DNA from: Cytobacillus eiseniae
GTDB taxonomy: Bacteria > Bacillota > Bacilli > Bacillales > Cytobacillaceae
Assembly (NCBI RefSeq): GCF_017874625.1
Contig: NZ_JAGIKZ010000012.1
Span: forward strand, 1-64,000
Direction: 5' to 3'
Length of the DNA: 64,000 nucleotides
Shown here in pieces: positions 43,876 to 52,918 of this stretch. How positions within the stretch are numbered: the first letter of the stretch is position 1; each line of letters opens with the position of its first letter. Under the pieces are notes generated by a model. That model did not search any database, was not told the DNA's origin, and worked only from the letters and a program-made list of their open reading frames with translations. The position numbers were made by a program, and so were the translations under genes.

Positions 43876-44570
43876 TTTGACTCCTTCAGCACATAGCCGA
43901 CTCCTCTAACTGTATGAATCAATGGCGAATGAAAGGGCTTATCAATTTTATTACGCAAGTAACGAATATAAACATCAATTACATTTGTGTCGCCATAGTA
44001 ATCGTATCCCCATACATGATTTAATAATTGTTCTCGTCTTAACACTTGTCGAGAATGGCTCATTAAAAATGCCAGTAAATCAAACTCTCGTGGCGTCAGT
44101 TCGATGCTCATTTCACCTCGCAGAACTTCTCTCGTCACTTCATTTAACTTTAAATCACCGACAATAATCCAGTCCTGATTAAATTCCCCTACAACAGACT
44201 GCTTATGAACGCGCATGCTAGCACGGATGCGCGCAAGCAGCTCTTCAATTTGAAACGGCTTAGTCATATAATCATTCGCACCAAGATCGAGGCCAGACAC
44301 TTTATCCTCAACAGAATCTTTAGCTGTCAACATAATTACAATCGTATGTGGATCATTTGAACGAATTCGCCGCAACACTTCAATCCCGCTAATCCCTGGT
44401 AACATCACATCAAGTAAAATCAAATCCCAAGATTCCTTTTGATACAACCGAAAACCTTCCAAACCATCCAGAGCCTTTTGGACCTCATACCCTTCATAAG
44501 TCAATTCAAGCTCTAAAACACGGGCAATCTTTTCCTCATCTTCAATGATTAAAATTTTTGGCTTATCCAT
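43872..44570 (-). CDS. OmpR-family response regulator (YkoG-like)
   Basis: 232 aa. Receiver domain with the acidic pocket IIEDEE, phosphoacceptor Asp in DLILLDVMLPG, Thr in MLTAKD and Lys in MTKPF, then a winged-helix DNA-binding domain (ELTPREFDLLAFLMSH, VIDVYIRYLRNKID, TVRGVGYVLKE). First gene of a four-gene operon with the kinase and two PepSY proteins. Confidence 0.94.
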   Translation of the reverse strand: MDKPKILIIEDEEKIARVLELELTYEGYEVQKALDGLEGFRLYQKESWDLILLDVMLPGISGIEVLRRIRSNDPHTIVIMLTAKDSVEDKVSGLDLGANDYMTKPFQIEELLARIRASMRVHKQSVVGEFNQDWIIVGDLKLNEVTREVLRGEMSIELTPREFDLLAFLMSHSRQVLRREQLLNHVWGYDYYGDTNVIDVYIRYLRNKIDKPFHSPLIHTVRGVGYVLKESK

Positions 44571-44668
44571 GTTAACCTCACAATTTCATCAAATTATACA
44601 TCTTCTTTTTAACATATTCATCATCATACATTCAACGAGACAACATGATATGCCTTCAAACACCTTTA

Positions 44669-44928
44669 AAAAGAATGGCTATTTTTGCAAACATTGTTAC
44701 ATATTAAGATAAAGTTGGTAAAAGTTGATTTCCGCTCCAGCTTGCTCCCTTTCCGCGGGGTAGGCGCTGAGCCTCCTCGGAGCAATCGCTACTGTGGAGT
44801 CTCAGCTGTCCTACACATCCCGCAGGAGTCTCGCACCTTCCGCTCCAATCAACCGACCTAGTTGGTAAAGCATTCATTCTAACAATTGATTTAAAAACAA
44901 CAATCTTTAAGAAAACAGCCAAAAGAGT
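44669..44928. mobile_element. MITE-like element, copy 2, with 8-bp target duplication
   Basis: Element 44677-44920 (244 bp): starts GGCTATTTTTGCAAACATTG, ends CAATCTTTAAGAAAACAGCC, inverted with respect to each other; flanked by AAAAGAAT (44669-44676) and AAAAGAGT (44921-44928), an 8-bp duplication with one change. Shares termini and GC-rich middle with the copy at 19627-19922. It lies upstream of the response regulator operon and carries no gene. Confidence 0.85.
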
Positions 44929-44933
44929 AAAAC

Positions 44934-44971
44934 AAAAAAACTTCCCACAAGTTTACTCAACCTATGGGAAG
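44934..44971 (-). terminator. terminator hairpin, CTTCCCA/TGGGAAG
   Basis: Minus strand CTTCCCA (44971-44965) pairs with TGGGAAG (44947-44941), followed by T7. A very similar loop and stem (ACAAGTTTGCTAAACTTATGGG) recurs at 52746-52774. Just beyond, 44975-44994 is a (TATTC)n microsatellite of four to five units. Confidence 0.85.
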
Positions 44972-44998
44972 CTTCTATTCTATTCTATTCTATTCATT

Positions 44999-45482
44999 TT
45001 ATTTTCCTTCACCCATTTGATCTGCTTCAAGACGATGTTCGCAAAGATCAAAGAGCGCAACAATAAATGTTTCTATATCAGTAGAAGACTTTGGAATGGG
45101 GATTTGGCGAATGGCCTCGGCCAAAGTTTTTTGTAAAATAATCTTTTCGTTCTTGGTTCTTCCCATCTCGCTTTGCTGGACTATATTTCCAAACGATGTG
45201 CGGGTTGCCATCAATCATTTCTATATTCTTCAATTCTGCCATCGCTTTTTTATTTTGCGAATAGATAACTAAATAATAGTTTTCCCCTGTATGTATGAAA
45301 GTAAAGAGATAGCTGCTATTATTCTCCCGCTTTGTCACTTCAAAACCAGCGATAGCTTCTTTTCCCTTTTGAAAACCTGGCAGGAAGTTTTTAACGGTTG
45401 TATCTAATTTTTTTACGTTAAATAAAGAGAGATTTGCTTGTTCCAGCTCATTTGATAAGAAAACAACTTGTTCTTTTTCCAA
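44999..45482 (-). pseudogene. frameshifted hypothetical protein
   Basis: Frame one (45482 on) encodes MEKEQVVFLSNELEQANLSL...IEMIDGNPHIVWKYSPAKRDGK; frame two continues IILQKTLAEAIRQIPIPKSSTDIETFIVALFDLCEHRLEADQ to a stop at 44999. Both parts read like one soluble protein of about 160 aa; removing one base in the CGAAAAGATT stretch near 45140 joins them. The only broken gene I see outside the island. Family not recognised. Either real decay or a single-base sequence error. Confidence 0.6.
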
Positions 45483-45545
45483 CTTTCATTTCCCCTTTCA
45501 TTGATATAATCATTATACCACTAAAGGATTATAGACACTTTACTA

Positions 45546-47297
45546 TCAAAATTGTTTATGAAAGGTGGAATACAATAATTCATTTATTTCCTTAACTTTT
45601 TCGGTGGACATTTTGTTGATTTTACGATCATATGTGAGTAAACCATTCATCTCATCTTCCACATCACTAAGTTGTGTATAAATTAATACAGAAAGTCCAT
45701 TCTTTATTTGTGGAACCACTTGCTGCTGATAAAGATCCGTGTACGCCTCTTCCAGTTTCATTTCTGTGTCGTATTTTTTGTAGCCAAAAATAGATTCATC
45801 ATGGAATCGATGCCCTTTAATCGGTAAACTATACCCGCCGAACTCCGTTAAAGCACTGATGCGTTTTCCCCCATGCTTTCGCCTAAACCTTAGCTTTGTA
45901 AAATACGTATGTCTGCTATAGTAATCGCCAACATATTGATCAGACCACCCACTCGCATGATCTATTAATCTCGTATGATCAAAATTTCTTACCATTTTTT
46001 CCACCTTCACTGCATCAAATTGCCCCCACGCTTCATTGAAAGGTACCCAAGTAACGATGGATGTAACTGATTGTAAATGTACAAGCATTTCTTCAAGTTC
46101 AGTAAGAAATTGATTTCTCCCGGTTTCGTTTTTCCTGCCAAATAATTTGTATCGATGATCCTTTAGGTGCACACCTAGATTCGCCAATAACCCGTGAAAA
46201 ATAATATCCTTCCGTTCGCTGCCATTAATCATATCCTGCCAGACTAGCATACCTAGCCGATCACAATGATAGTACCATCTTAATGGCTCAATCTTAATAT
46301 GTTTACGAAGCATATTAAATCCCATTTCCTTCATTTTCTCAATATCATATATCATCGCTTCATCAGATGGCGGCGTTAATAATCCATCAGGATAATATCC
46401 TTGATCTAAAACACCTGATTGAAAATAAGGTTGATGATTAAGATAGAAACGAAAGATTCCATGCTCATCCTTTTTCCTTTCGATATGACGCATGCCAATA
46501 TAGCTTTCGATTATATCCTCATGGTAAATTAGCTTGATTTGATAAAGATTAGGCGTCTCTGGTGTCCATGGATAGAGATGCTGAACGGAAATAATGATCT
46601 CATCCCCTTCAGACTCAGTGGTTCCTTCTAGTTCATTTCCAAAATACACTTCAGCCTTAACGAGTCCAGTGCCTGCTTTTTGCAGTTCGATTTTCACTTT
46701 TTTCTCATCAAATAATGAAGTCAGCTTTAATGCTTGGATATAATTACTTGGCACACTCTCTATCCATACAGTTTGCCAGATTCCCGATTGCGGCGTATAC
46801 CAGATGCCTCCTCTGTCTATTCGCTGTTTTCCTGTTTGATGATAGCTTGTATCTGTAACATCCTTTACTCGCAGTTTTACAGCAAACTGTGATCCAATCA
46901 CATAATCGGTAATATCGAAATGAAAAGGAGTAAATCCACCGATATGCTTCCCTACATATTGGTCATTAATCCACAATTCACAGATTTGATCAACCGCTCC
47001 AAAATGAAGCAATATATGATCCTTCATAAAATCATTAGGTAAAACTACCTCTTTGTAATAAAACAAATAATCGTTTGGAGTAACTACACGCTGAACACCA
47101 GAAAGAACACTTTCTGGTGAAAAGGGAACAAGAATTTCCCCATCATAGCTATCAACTACCTCAGATTCACTAATAGCATAATCCCAATAACCATTAAGGT
47201 TCAAGTAACTGTCTCTTTTCATTTGTGGTCTTGGATATTCTTGTAACACATGATCTTGTTTCAAGTCTTCTCCCCACACTGTATAGAGCTGATTCAT
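45546..47297 (-). CDS. glycoside hydrolase family 2 enzyme
   Basis: 583 aa. The three GH2 parts are visible: sugar-binding jelly roll (LNLNGYWDYAI..., LLHFGAVDQICELWINDQYVGKHIGGFTPFHFDI), an immunoglobulin-like middle, and a TIM barrel with the acid/base Glu in WVPFNEAWGQFD and nucleophile Glu in ALTEFGGYS. It resembles beta-galactosidase/beta-glucuronidase types, but shorter than LacZ, so specificity is open. The start at 47297 has AGGTGAAAG five bases ahead and follows the DUF2804 stop by eight bases. Third gene of an MFS-DUF2804-GH2 operon, with no signal peptide, so it acts in the cytoplasm. Confidence 0.9.
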   Translation of the reverse strand: MNQLYTVWGEDLKQDHVLQEYPRPQMKRDSYLNLNGYWDYAISESEVVDSYDGEILVPFSPESVLSGVQRVVTPNDYLFYYKEVVLPNDFMKDHILLHFGAVDQICELWINDQYVGKHIGGFTPFHFDITDYVIGSQFAVKLRVKDVTDTSYHQTGKQRIDRGGIWYTPQSGIWQTVWIESVPSNYIQALKLTSLFDEKKVKIELQKAGTGLVKAEVYFGNELEGTTESEGDEIIISVQHLYPWTPETPNLYQIKLIYHEDIIESYIGMRHIERKKDEHGIFRFYLNHQPYFQSGVLDQGYYPDGLLTPPSDEAMIYDIEKMKEMGFNMLRKHIKIEPLRWYYHCDRLGMLVWQDMINGSERKDIIFHGLLANLGVHLKDHRYKLFGRKNETGRNQFLTELEEMLVHLQSVTSIVTWVPFNEAWGQFDAVKVEKMVRNFDHTRLIDHASGWSDQYVGDYYSRHTYFTKLRFRRKHGGKRISALTEFGGYSLPIKGHRFHDESIFGYKKYDTEMKLEEAYTDLYQQQVVPQIKNGLSVLIYTQLSDVEDEMNGLLTYDRKINKMSTEKVKEINELLYSTFHKQF

Positions 47298-47305
47298 GCT
47301 TTCAC

Positions 47306-48328
47306 CTACCATTTAAATCGCACCTTTTCAGCAAATCCAAATAGCTGATTCACCCCAATTTTTTTCTCTTGATCAATCACAACATAGCCGCTAAATAAAC
47401 CAAAGACCTGGTGAGCATCCTGTCTAATTACACCTACATTTAAATCCGTACGATTATCGTAAATAGGTTCAAACTTCAAATCGATTGCTTGATCACTTGA
47501 GGTAAAATGCCAAGTATTTAAATAGCTTGAAGCAGGAATGCCAAAATCAACATCATTCAGTTTATATGCTTTCCCTTGATAAAAAACCATATTTTCAGTC
47601 GCCTTGCTCGTATCTCCAAAACCATATCCCAGATTAAAGCCAAATAACGAACCATCTGCTAGTTTCGTTGAAGCCGAGCTCCAATACCAAGTATTATCAT
47701 AGGTCCAAACGCCTCTTCCCCAATCCAATACGCCCATCATGTGATCCAAGTTATACTGTGTCTCGCCTATTTTCAACCTGCCTGCCGCTTCAAGATTATT
47801 CACCTTTTGATTGTAGTAGAAAGCTTTTTCATTTTCTTTAAATGGCGTTGCGATCACCATTGAATCCTGATTCTGGTAAAACAAGTTCACATCTAGCTCA
47901 AACGCACGACTCCCATCAAAATTTGGTATTTTACAATAAAGCCTTTTATGCGTGTCAAATGATTGAATATGGATAGATACCTTTTGATTTTGATAGATTA
48001 TATCTCCCTTTTCACTATGAGTAGGCAAATTCATTTTTCCCTTTGTAAGAGGAATAATCTTTGAAAAATCAAGCTTTTTCTGTTGAACAAAATCAAAAAA
48101 CTGAGCACCAGCCAATCCCATATACGAGTTATCAGCAACCGTTAATGATACGGCAAAATCCTTATTCCCTATTAAATAATAATCCCACTCTTTTATTCTC
48201 CACTTAGACGCCTTGACCATCTCTCGGTTATAGCGAAGGACTAGATCCTTTGCATATCCCGCTTGATTCACTCGCCCTTTTTGATCAAGCAAGTCCCCTT
48301 CTTTTGTTATTTCAAATTGTTTCATCAT
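47306..48328 (-). CDS. DUF2804 protein
   Basis: 340 aa, soluble. DUF2804-type landmarks: N-terminal LLDQKGRVNQAGYAKDLVLRYNRE, MGVLDWGRGVWTYDNTWYWSSAS, DGSLFGFNLGYGFGDTSKATENM, and the end GVNQLFGFAEKVRFKW. Function unknown in the family. Its start lies inside the end of the transporter gene (17-base overlap), and it precedes the GH2 gene, so it probably belongs to the same sugar pathway. Confidence 0.88.
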   Translation of the reverse strand: MMKQFEITKEGDLLDQKGRVNQAGYAKDLVLRYNREMVKASKWRIKEWDYYLIGNKDFAVSLTVADNSYMGLAGAQFFDFVQQKKLDFSKIIPLTKGKMNLPTHSEKGDIIYQNQKVSIHIQSFDTHKRLYCKIPNFDGSRAFELDVNLFYQNQDSMVIATPFKENEKAFYYNQKVNNLEAAGRLKIGETQYNLDHMMGVLDWGRGVWTYDNTWYWSSASTKLADGSLFGFNLGYGFGDTSKATENMVFYQGKAYKLNDVDFGIPASSYLNTWHFTSSDQAIDLKFEPIYDNRTDLNVGVIRQDAHQVFGLFSGYVVIDQEKKIGVNQLFGFAEKVRFKW

Positions 48329-49676
48329 CTTTATTCATCCTTTTCAAAATCAAAAATATCGGGATTAATGCTAGCAATCCTATAATTGCCCCTCCCAAAT
48401 AGATTTCAGGCGTGGGAACCAATTGGCTTATTCCAAACTCATCCGTATAAGTAAATTGACTATTTTTAATGATTGTTGATCCTATAAATGGACCAATCAC
48501 CATTGGAATCATAATAAAAAAGATCATCCGTATCCCAGAAAACACGCCAATATGGGCAACAGGTAATAAGTCTCTAGCCATTGAATTTAAAATAACCATC
48601 GAAACTAAATAAGAACCCATCATGACTACTGCAAAAATAATTGTAAATATGTAAGTGAGTGTCATATGATCTGCACTCGTTCTTCCAAGGATGAATAAAG
48701 TGAACATCCCCAAAATATATAAAAGGACAGATAGCAATAGAAACTTCTTCTTTCCATATCGATCTACAAACTGTCCGCCAATAATACTGATAACGGAAGA
48801 GAGTATTAAGACGATACCTAATAAAATCGCATAGTCCGCAATCCCGATAAAGAACTCAAAGTAAATAATGAAATAGGGCAAAAATACTTGTTGGGCAATT
48901 CCTAAAAGACAAACTGTACCAAAAATAATGTATAACATCATATTGTTTTTAATAGTAGATAAGCGAAAGCCATATATTAAATCTTGGATGTAATGAGAGT
49001 CCTTCCTTTCAATCGGACGATCTTTAATTAGAAAAATACTAATAATACCTGCTGCAGTTACGGTAAGCCCAATAATCCAGAAAAATAACTTCCAGTTACC
49101 TTGCTGAGTAAATGAGTCTAATACACCGAATACAACTAGCATCCCCAATAATGGCATCGTGGCAAGCAGCCCCTCTGCTCTTCCACGATTTGCAGGTGTT
49201 GTTACGTCTGTAATCCATGCTTGGAAGGCTGCATCATTAGCAGTTGAACCAATATACGTCATTAAACAATCTAATAGAATAATAATGATCACTGTCGTTA
49301 CGATTACATTGCTGCCTGGAAAAATAACAGCAACTGTCTCTTTTGAGATATAGCCAAAAGCAATAATGGAGATGCCCCAGATAATATAGCCAACGGACAT
49401 AAAAACTTTTCTTTTCCCTACTTTATCCGATAACGCCCCCATTGTTAGTGTTGTAAGAGTTGCTACAACCGCACTAGCTGCAACCATAATCGCAATGGCA
49501 TCAGGATTGTAAGTGACTGTTTTATAAATATATAGATTTAAATACATGTTTTCTACAGTCCAAGCGATCTGTCCGATTAAACCAAAAACAATAAATATTA
49601 GCCAATTCCGAGGAGATATTTTATTCATATAGGTATAATCCTTTTCGTTCACTGTTTTCACATTATTTAAGGCCAT
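48312..49676 (-). CDS. MFS/GPH-type sugar transporter
   Basis: 454 aa, 12 membrane segments. MFS motif A-like loops MGALSDKVGKRKVFMSVG and GGQFVDRYGKKKFLLLS lie after segments 2 and 8. Similar to the glycoside-pentoside symport/MFS_1 proteins adjacent to GH2 enzymes. The start at 49676 has GGAGGGGA six bases ahead; it is the first gene of the operon, and divergent from the ROK regulator, which probably controls it. Confidence 0.88.
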   Translation of the reverse strand: MALNNVKTVNEKDYTYMNKISPRNWLIFIVFGLIGQIAWTVENMYLNLYIYKTVTYNPDAIAIMVAASAVVATLTTLTMGALSDKVGKRKVFMSVGYIIWGISIIAFGYISKETVAVIFPGSNVIVTTVIIIILLDCLMTYIGSTANDAAFQAWITDVTTPANRGRAEGLLATMPLLGMLVVFGVLDSFTQQGNWKLFFWIIGLTVTAAGIISIFLIKDRPIERKDSHYIQDLIYGFRLSTIKNNMMLYIIFGTVCLLGIAQQVFLPYFIIYFEFFIGIADYAILLGIVLILSSVISIIGGQFVDRYGKKKFLLLSVLLYILGMFTLFILGRTSADHMTLTYIFTIIFAVVMMGSYLVSMVILNSMARDLLPVAHIGVFSGIRMIFFIMIPMVIGPFIGSTIIKNSQFTYTDEFGISQLVPTPEIYLGGAIIGLLALIPIFLILKRMNKDDETI

Positions 49677-49919
49677 ATTATTCCCCTCCACCACCTTTGA
49701 CGTTTATGTTTATGTCTGCTACTAACCTACTTGTGAGAACTATCCTATCGTTGTCTGTCCAACTTGTAAGTTTTGAATGATTATTTTAATTTTTCTAACA
49801 ATTTAAAAGTATTATAACATAGTTTTTACAGGAGTTTAATATATTAATTAAATTAATTTATAAAGTATATGCTATAATTAATTACATATATTACTCATTG
49901 AATGATCGGAGGATTTTCT

Positions 49920-51095
49920 ATGCAACGTGGAACATTTCAATTGATGAAATCCGTTAACAAGTCCATTGTATTAAATAAAATACGGACATCTGAACCTATC
50001 TCACGCGCACAGATTGCTAAGGAAACAAGTCTCACCCCTCCCACTGTCGGTAGTATTGTCAAGGAACTTATCGAACAAGGACTGGTTAGGGAAAGTGAGC
50101 TTGGTCATTCAAGCGGCGGACGTAAACCTACCTTGCTACATATAAATACAAATTCTTTATATGTTATCGGGGTTGATGTCGGTCCAGAAAAAGTGGACTG
50201 TATACTGACAGACTTAACTGGTGAAGTTTTCGAGAGAACTTCATATTTGCTGACAAGACCATTAACAAATGAACAGTTCCTTGCCATTTTAAAAGACAAT
50301 ATCTATAACTTAATAAAAGAATCTCAACTTGATGAGGAGCAAATGATTGGCATTGGTGTTGCTATGCACGGAGTTGTTGATGTTGAGTCTGGAACATCAT
50401 TAGTTGCACCAATTTTAAATTTAAGGAATGTTCCAATTAGAGAACAGTTGGAAAAGGAATTTAACTTAATGGTAAAGGTTGAAAATGATGCACGAGCTAT
50501 GGCACTTGGCGAATCATGGTTTGGGGGGCTTGGTGATTTCGAAAGCACGGTTGCTGTTAATATCGGGCGGGGTGTAGGCGCTGGTATTGTGTTGAATGGA
50601 AAGCTGTACCATGGAGCACAAGGTATGGCAGGAGAATTTGGCCATATGACCATCGATATCAACGGAAAAACATGTGAATGTGGAAACCGCGGTTGCCTGC
50701 AAACCTTAGTAAGTGGAGAAGCCATTGCCGAACGTGGAAGAGAACAACTGAAAGACCATGTAGGGAAATTAACAGGCAAGGATATTTTTGAATTAGCCGA
50801 AAACGGGAACCCATTCTGCATAGACTTACTTAGGGATACAGGAAGGATTATTGGAATCGGATTAACGAATTTAATTCATCTTGTCAATCCAAGTATTATT
50901 GTATTAGGTGGAGGAGTTATGCTTAGCGAGAAATTCATCATGCCCGCTCTCCTTGAAGCGATTGATGAGAGAGTATTAACAAATGAAGCACAGCATACGA
51001 ATGTCATAGTTACAAAATTAGGAAATGATGCTACTATATTAGGTGCTGTATCATTAATATTAATTGAATTATTTGAACCAATATTAATAGGCTGA
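49920..51095 (+). CDS. ROK-family (XylR/NagC-type) repressor
   Basis: 391 aa. N-terminal winged HTH (PISRAQIAKETSLTPPTVGSIVKELIEQGLV) and a ROK sugar-kinase-like domain with IGVDVG, GAGIVLNGKLYHGAQGMAGEFGHMTI and the zinc motif CECGNRGCLQ. It reads as a sugar-responsive repressor of the divergent transporter-DUF2804-GH2 operon. GGAGG precedes the ATG at 49920 by seven bases. The shared upstream region has AT-rich near-palindromes around 49843-49857 and a -10 TATAAT at 49873, candidate operator and promoter. Confidence 0.9.
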   Translation: MQRGTFQLMKSVNKSIVLNKIRTSEPISRAQIAKETSLTPPTVGSIVKELIEQGLVRESELGHSSGGRKPTLLHINTNSLYVIGVDVGPEKVDCILTDLTGEVFERTSYLLTRPLTNEQFLAILKDNIYNLIKESQLDEEQMIGIGVAMHGVVDVESGTSLVAPILNLRNVPIREQLEKEFNLMVKVENDARAMALGESWFGGLGDFESTVAVNIGRGVGAGIVLNGKLYHGAQGMAGEFGHMTIDINGKTCECGNRGCLQTLVSGEAIAERGREQLKDHVGKLTGKDIFELAENGNPFCIDLLRDTGRIIGIGLTNLIHLVNPSIIVLGGGVMLSEKFIMPALLEAIDERVLTNEAQHTNVIVTKLGNDATILGAVSLILIELFEPILIG

Positions 51096-51128
51096 ACCTT
51101 ATTCAAAAAGTGTTCAGCCTATTTTTTT
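51091..51128 (+). terminator. terminator of the ROK gene
   Basis: GGCTGAAC (51091-51098) pairs with GTTCAGCC (51113-51120), followed by TATTTTTTT. It overlaps the stop codon. Confidence 0.9.
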
Positions 51129-51135
51129 ATACTAT

Positions 51136-51297
51136 TTAAGAAAAGGAAACTACTATTAGCTGCCGACATTTCCTTTTCATCAAAACATCCTCAATAATAT
51201 TCGTTTCAATAACAAATGCGTTATTCCCTCCAATAGGTTTGAAATCGGTTATTTGCACAGTCTCTTTAGGAAAAGAATCTAATCTAAATATATTCAT
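51136..51297 (-). pseudogene. possible gene remnant downstream of galK
   Basis: A 53-codon frame (starts MNIFRLDSFPKETVQITDFK, contains PIGGNNAFVIETNIIEDVL) with no ribosome binding site. A second protein-like run in another frame, ASAGLSEKAMNVELIDVADK, lies just before it at about 51310-51370. Together they suggest a degraded C-terminal piece of a larger gene once located between galK and the ROK gene. I cannot name the family; a random frame is possible. Confidence 0.35.
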
Positions 51298-51379
51298 CAC
51301 TTGATTCTAAATTTTGTCTGCCACGTCTATTAACTCCACATTCATAGCTTTTTCACTGAGCCCTGCACTTGCATCATAA

Positions 51380-52561
51380 TCATCTGACCTTTGTCAATTC
51401 CTTCGCACCATCACCGATTGTGGCTGTATAGAAAGTTGGATCGTAGCCAACTTTTTTGCGATAGCTAGCTTGAATATGTTTCTTAAAGTCATTCACTTTG
51501 TCCTTTTTTACAATGGCAATTGCGCAACCGCCAAACCCGGCTCCGGTCATGCGTGCACCAATGACTCCTTCATGCGCCCAAGCAGCATGTACTACTGTAT
51601 CCAGTTCAAGCCCTGTTACTTCATAATTATCTCTTAAGGAAAGATGTGATTCATTCATTAACTTTCCAAAAGCGAGAAGATCACCCTGATTTAGCTTCTC
51701 CAGTGCATTTAATGCACGTGCATTCTCGTAAACAGCATGCTTGGCTCTCTTTCTATTGATTTCACCTTGAATAAGATGCTTACGCTCCTCAAATTCTTCT
51801 GGCATTAAGTCACCTAAACTACTGATTGGGAGTTCCTTTTGTAAATCATTGAGCGCCTTCTCACATTGTGTACGACGCTCATTGTATTTAGATGCTGCTA
51901 ATTTTCGTTCCTTATTCGTATGAATAATCATAACACAGTAGTCTTTCAAAACAATTGGGACATATTCGTATTCTAATGTTTGGCAGTTTAATAGAAGAGC
52001 GTGATCCTTTTTCCCCATCCCAATCACAAACGGATCCATAATCCCACTGTTCACACCGATATACTGATTCTCTACCTTTTGACAAAGCTGAATTAATGGA
52101 ATTCGCTTGATTGGCAGATCAAATAATGAAAGTAAAGCAACGCCTGTCACTAATTCAATCGAAGCAGAAGAAGAAAGTCCCGCACCGTTAGGAATATTTC
52201 CATAATACAGGATATCCACACCCTTATTGATCCCTTCGGATGTTTCATTGATATAATGAACAATTCCCTTCGGATAATTCCCCCAATGATCAGATTCCTT
52301 CCATTCTAAACTAGATAAATCACACTCAATTATGCCTATTTCTGGAAAGTTCATAGAATAGAACCGTAATTTCTGATCGTCCCGTTTTCTTGCTAAAGCG
52401 TAAGTTCCATAAGAAATTGAGGCAGGAAATACATGTCCCCCATTGTAATCCGTATGTTCTCCTATTAGATTAATTCTTCCTGGGGCAAAAAAGATCCTTG
52501 GTATTTCTGTTATATGAAAAATCGTTTGAAATTGATAAATTAAATCGGCTGTTCTATTCAT
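51380..52561 (-). CDS. galK: galactokinase
   Basis: 393 aa. Phosphorylates galactose with ATP (Leloir pathway). GHMP-kinase landmarks: galactokinase signature APGRINLIGEHTDYNGGHVFPA, phosphate loop GNIPNGAGLSSSASIE, catalytic Asp in NSGIMDPFVIGMG, and motif III ARMTGAGFGGCAIAIV. GGAGG lies just before the ATG. It is alone here without galE or galT, next to the GH2/transporter cluster that could supply galactose. Confidence 0.96.
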   Translation of the reverse strand: MNRTADLIYQFQTIFHITEIPRIFFAPGRINLIGEHTDYNGGHVFPASISYGTYALARKRDDQKLRFYSMNFPEIGIIECDLSSLEWKESDHWGNYPKGIVHYINETSEGINKGVDILYYGNIPNGAGLSSSASIELVTGVALLSLFDLPIKRIPLIQLCQKVENQYIGVNSGIMDPFVIGMGKKDHALLLNCQTLEYEYVPIVLKDYCVMIIHTNKERKLAASKYNERRTQCEKALNDLQKELPISSLGDLMPEEFEERKHLIQGEINRKRAKHAVYENARALNALEKLNQGDLLAFGKLMNESHLSLRDNYEVTGLELDTVVHAAWAHEGVIGARMTGAGFGGCAIAIVKKDKVNDFKKHIQASYRKKVGYDPTFYTATIGDGAKELTKVR

Positions 52562-52745
52562 AGAGCCTCCAAATAGTAAATGTCATTTTCATTTTTAGAA
52601 GAAAGTATTTTAGAGATTATTTACTCGTCTTAATAAATTATTTTAATTAAGTTGTTGTAAGTTTACTATATTTCTTTCTTGGAGGCAATTTGATATGAAA
52701 GAATATAAAGTATAGGTGGATTCTTTTCGTGAACTAAAAAAGGAG
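52562..52745. other. galK upstream region, no gene seen
   Basis: AT-rich, contains galK's promoter presumably; I see no clear consensus or operator. The stretch 52775-52918 beyond the hairpin also holds no gene. Confidence 0.45.
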
Positions 52746-52774
52746 TTCCTACAAGTTTGCTAAACTTATGGGAA
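52734..52774 (-). terminator. hairpin downstream of glpD, likely terminator
   Basis: TTCCTACAAGTTT (52746-52758) pairs imperfectly with AAACTTATGGGAA (52762-52774); the minus-strand side continues CTCCTTTTTT. Very similar to the hairpin at 44934-44971. Confidence 0.65.
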
Positions 52775-52918
52775 GCCCTAAAAAATCTGCATTTGGAACC
52801 GTTCATATTCAAGGTCTTTCATCTTACGCTTCTATCAACCGAAGTCTGCCATTTAGCCACACCTTCATACTTTTAGAACAACTTCACAACTGCTCTGCAA
52901 ATATAGACACCTGTTCTA

